Assembly: GCA_913061385.1 (NCBI GenBank)
Contig: CAJXTM010000120.1
Coordinates: forward strand, 1-8,206
DNA from: an uncultured Rhodopirellula sp.
GTDB taxonomy: Bacteria; Planctomycetota; Planctomycetia; Pirellulales; Pirellulaceae
DNA length: 8,206 bases
Reading direction: 5' to 3'
Positions within the stretch are counted from its first letter, which is position 1, and every line of letters begins with the position of its first letter. A model generated the notes under the pieces. It did no database searches and was not told the DNA's origin. It saw only the letters and a program-made list of their open reading frames with translations. The translations under genes and the position numbers were made by a program. This document shows positions 6,118 to 8,206 of this stretch, in pieces.

Positions 6118-7749
6118 ATGCCGATTCGTGGTGCAAAGCAAATTGCTGTGGGGCTTTTCCTCTTCGTTCCCATGCCGTCATTCGTGTTCGGACAGCAACC
6201 CATTGACGTTGCCAAGGCGATTGGTCAATACGCTGTCGTGGACCTGACGACAGATCTCAGCCAACTGACGGACAAGCAAAGGAAGATGCTTCCGTTGCTG
6301 ATGGAAGCTGGGAAGATCATGGACAATTGTTTCTGGTATGAGGCGTACGGCTCGCGAAAGAAAATTTTGGCGTCATTAGAAAACGCAGAGGTTCGCCGAT
6401 TTGTGAAGATCAACTACGGTCCATGGGACCGACTGGATGGTAACGCATCATTTGTTGATGGAGTGGGTGCGAAACCGTTGGGAGCTAATTACTACCCAGC
6501 CGACATGACCAAGGCTGAGTTCGAGGCGGCTGATCTCAGTGGCAAGGACAGTTTGTATACGTTCTTACGCCGTGACAAATCTGGCAAACTTAAAGTCGTG
6601 CCTTATCGCGAGCAATTCAAACAACCGATGCAACGTGCTGCCGATCTGTTGCGCAAGGCGGCCGAGTTAGCTGAAGACACCGGTTTGAGACGTTACTTGC
6701 TGCTTCGGGCAGATGCTTTGTTGACTGACGACTACCAACCGAGTGATCTTGCTTGGTTGGATATGCACGACAACACCATCGATGTTGTGATTGGACCAAT
6801 CGAAAATTATGAAGATAAGCTTTACGGATACAAGACAGCTCACGAGTGCTTTGTGTTGATCAAGGACAAGGCATGGAGCGCTCGATTGGCAAAATATTCG
6901 AAGTTCCTACCCGATCTGCAGGCAACCTTGCCTGTACCCGACAAGTACAAGCAGGAAGAGCCGGGAACAGACACTGAACTCAATGCTTATGATGTGATTT
7001 ACTACGCCGGTGATTGCAATGCCGGTTCAAAGACAATCGCGATCAATCTGCCCAACGATGAACAGGTTCAATTGCAAAAAGGAACTCGTAGATTGCAGTT
7101 GAAAAATGCAATGCGTGCCAAATTCGATAAGATTCTAGTTCCTATTGCAGATGAGTTGATCGCAGCAGATCAGCGTAAACATGTCACTTTCGATGCGTTT
7201 TTCAGTAACACGATGTTCCATGAAGTGGCACACGGCCTCGGTATCAAAAATACGATTGATGGTCGTGGTTCGGTTCGGACTATTTTGAAGGAACATGCGG
7301 GAGCCATTGAGGAAGGAAAGGCTGATATTCTTGGACTGCACATGATCAATCAACTTCATGAACGTGGAGAGTTAAAGACAGATCTGCAGGATTACTACGT
7401 GACGTTCATGGCAGGAATTTTTCGAAGTGTTCGGTTTGGTGCGTCGAGTGCCCACGGCAAAGCGAACATGATTCGGTTCAACTTTTTCCGTGATGCGGGA
7501 GCATTCGAACGCTTGCCAAATGGCAGATATCGTGTCAACGTTGATCGGTTCCGGCAGGCTACGAGGGATTTGTCGTCGCTGTTGTTGCAACTGCAGGGCA
7601 ACGGTGACTATGCCGGAGTGTCTGAACTGGTGAAGACCAAGGGAGTCATTGGGCCACAATTGCAGTCGGAGCTTGACTTGTTGACTGAAAAGGGAATCCC
7701 AGTCGACGTCATTTTTCGTCAGGGACCAGAGGTTCTTGGTTTGAAATAG
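6118..7749 (+). CDS. Secreted zinc metallopeptidase, dipeptidyl peptidase III (M49)-like
   Basis: A 543-aa exported zinc hydrolase, probably a peptidase. Residues 1-25 form a signal peptide (basic start, VGLFLFVPMPSFVFG, cleavage before QQ). The zinc site is H368-E369-V-A-H372 (FHEVAHGLG), with the third ligand and neighbour in AIEEGKADILGL (396-407): E398/E399 and D403, about 26 residues on. DVVIGPIENYEDKLYGYKTAHECFVLIKD (part of 222-250) and SKTIAINLPNDEQ (304-316) resemble the bacterial Nudix-linked/M49 group as I remember it. Classical DPP III has HEXXGH with one more residue, whereas this protein has plain HEXXH, so substrate cleavage as a dipeptidyl peptidase is not assured. No Nudix domain is seen. 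Ribosome site is weak (AAGTG, then an A-run). The 21-bp dyad at 6070-6090 may regulate it. The DUF1080 gene follows 108 bases on in the same direction. Confidence 0.82.
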   Translation: MPIRGAKQIAVGLFLFVPMPSFVFGQQPIDVAKAIGQYAVVDLTTDLSQLTDKQRKMLPLLMEAGKIMDNCFWYEAYGSRKKILASLENAEVRRFVKINYGPWDRLDGNASFVDGVGAKPLGANYYPADMTKAEFEAADLSGKDSLYTFLRRDKSGKLKVVPYREQFKQPMQRAADLLRKAAELAEDTGLRRYLLLRADALLTDDYQPSDLAWLDMHDNTIDVVIGPIENYEDKLYGYKTAHECFVLIKDKAWSARLAKYSKFLPDLQATLPVPDKYKQEEPGTDTELNAYDVIYYAGDCNAGSKTIAINLPNDEQVQLQKGTRRLQLKNAMRAKFDKILVPIADELIAADQRKHVTFDAFFSNTMFHEVAHGLGIKNTIDGRGSVRTILKEHAGAIEEGKADILGLHMINQLHERGELKTDLQDYYVTFMAGIFRSVRFGASSAHGKANMIRFNFFRDAGAFERLPNGRYRVNVDRFRQATRDLSSLLLQLQGNGDYAGVSELVKTKGVIGPQLQSELDLLTEKGIPVDVIFRQGPEVLGLK

Positions 7750-7844
7750 TCTGTGTTGATTCAGTCCGATTGGCTGCTGAGTGTTCCGGAGGATCGTGGA
7801 CAATCACACGCCTTCGCTCAATTTTTTACTTTTAGCAATGATCT

Positions 7845-7848
7845 GGAG
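7845..7848 (+). promoter_or_regulatory. Ribosome binding site for DUF1080 gene
   Basis: GGAG lies 9 bases before the ATG at 7858 and, with the signal peptide that starts there, fixes the start of the truncated gene. Confidence 0.6.
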
Positions 7849-7857
7849 ATCTCTTTC

Positions 7858-8172
7858 ATGGTTCGTGTTTTTTGCTGGCTCGTTTGTTTGTCTCTGATGT
7901 CTTTCGTTGTGGCCAGTCAAGCTGTAGCGGAGGATAGTGTGAAGCTTGACTCCGACGGTATGATGGTGATTTTCAATGGGAAGGATCTTACGGGGTGGGA
8001 TGGTGATCCTCGTTTGTGGTCGGTACGCGATGGTGTGATTCATGGTGAAACCACTGCAGAAAAAGCTGCTAAAGGGAATACCTTTCTGATTTGGGAAGGT
8101 GGCAATTTGCAAGATTTTGAATTGCGGCTTTCTTTTCGGTGTACTGCCAGCAACAACTCCGGTATTCAATAT
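7858..8172 (+). CDS. Secreted DUF1080 / 3-keto-disaccharide hydrolase domain protein, N-terminal 105 residues (truncated)
   Basis: Exported protein of the DUF1080 family, which has a concanavalin/glucanase-like fold and includes enzymes that hydrolyse 3-keto-glycosides. Residues 1-24 form the signal peptide (MVRVFCWLVCLSLMSFVVAS, cleavage near AVA|ED). The domain begins at 36 with MVIFNGKDLTGWDGDP, then LWSVRDGVIHGET (53-65), FLIWEGGNLQDFELRLSFR (76-94) and SNNSGIQY (98-105), all standard for the family in this order. The frame runs without a stop into the adapter at 8173, so perhaps half or more of the domain is missing. It lies 108 bases after the metallopeptidase gene; co-transcription is possible but the gap is large. 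Such genes are greatly expanded in planctomycetes, often near sulfatases and glycosidases. Confidence 0.92.
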
Positions 8173-8206
8173 CTGTCTCTTATACACATCTCCGAGCCCA
8201 CGAGAC
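8173..8206. other. Nextera (Tn5) sequencing adapter, right end
   Basis: CTGTCTCTTATACACATCT (8173-8191) is the reverse complement of the Tn5 mosaic end, and 8192-8206 is the reverse complement of the Nextera read-2 tail. Synthetic, as at the left end. It truncates the DUF1080 gene at codon 105. Confidence 0.98.

Noticed and set aside
5640..6215. 191-residue minus-strand frame across the intergenic region
   Set aside because: It overlaps the starts of two well-supported genes, has no ribosome site or recognisable protein pattern, and its translation is rich in Cys, Pro and Arg as expected of a shadow frame.
7795..7827. Terminator between the metallopeptidase and DUF1080 genes (CGTG/CACG followed by a T6 run)
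   Set aside because: The stem is only 4 bp and the T-run at 7822-7827 lies 11 bases after it, too far for an intrinsic terminator.
36..8172. Defence system, biosynthetic cluster, CRISPR array or phage genes
   Set aside because: No repeat-spacer pattern, toxin/antitoxin pair, restriction, synthase, capsid or integrase motifs were found in the real genes; the content is ordinary planctomycete secreted enzymes.
1..8206. A transposon or integrated element with 34-bp terminal inverted repeats
   Set aside because: The repeats are the Nextera adapter and Tn5 mosaic end. There is no transposase gene and no target-site duplication can be assessed because no genomic sequence lies outside them.

Overview
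The window is a stretch of about 8.1 kb of bacterial DNA with a synthetic Illumina Nextera (Tn5) adapter at each end (1-35 and 8173-8206). The natural sequence is therefore 36-8172, and both terminal genes are cut by library fragmentation. The gene set suggests a member of the Planctomycetota, probably Pirellulaceae-like. It combines a type I sulfatase of the 'NILW..AED' type, a DUF1080 (3-keto-disaccharide hydrolase) protein, an M49-like HEXXH protein and a Gly-rich secreted protein, nearly all with signal peptides, at moderate base composition and with loose, mostly monocistronic spacing. This assignment is inferred from protein families only; there is no rRNA or other marker.

Layout from left to right: a 3'-truncated sulfatase on the minus strand (36-716); a divergent intergenic region (717-1004) with a 22-bp-period imperfect repeat; a TolC/CzcC-like outer-membrane efflux protein on plus (1005-2537); a secreted prolyl oligopeptidase (S9A) on plus (2715-4919) carrying an in-frame 12-bp tandem repeat; a secreted Gly-rich protein of unknown function on minus (4901-5746), whose 3' end overlaps the peptidase gene by 19 bp; an intergenic region of 371 bp (5747-6117) with two perfect 8-bp inverted repeats; a secreted DPP III/M49-like zinc metallopeptidase on plus (6118-7749); and the N-terminal part of a DUF1080 protein on plus (7858-8172).

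Functionally the theme is the cell exterior. All six proteins appear to carry an export signal: two likely peptidases, one sulfatase, one sugar-hydrolase-like domain, one outer-membrane channel and one unknown. This fits a heterotroph that degrades sulfated polysaccharide and protein in the periplasm or outside the cell. The genes do not form one tight operon, and no single pathway links them all. I found no tRNA, rRNA, CRISPR array, insertion sequence or phage gene, and nothing that makes a convincing new multi-gene system. The most useful observations are the adapter artefacts, the tetrapeptide expansion in the peptidase, the unusual sulfatase activation motif and the dyad just upstream of the metallopeptidase gene.
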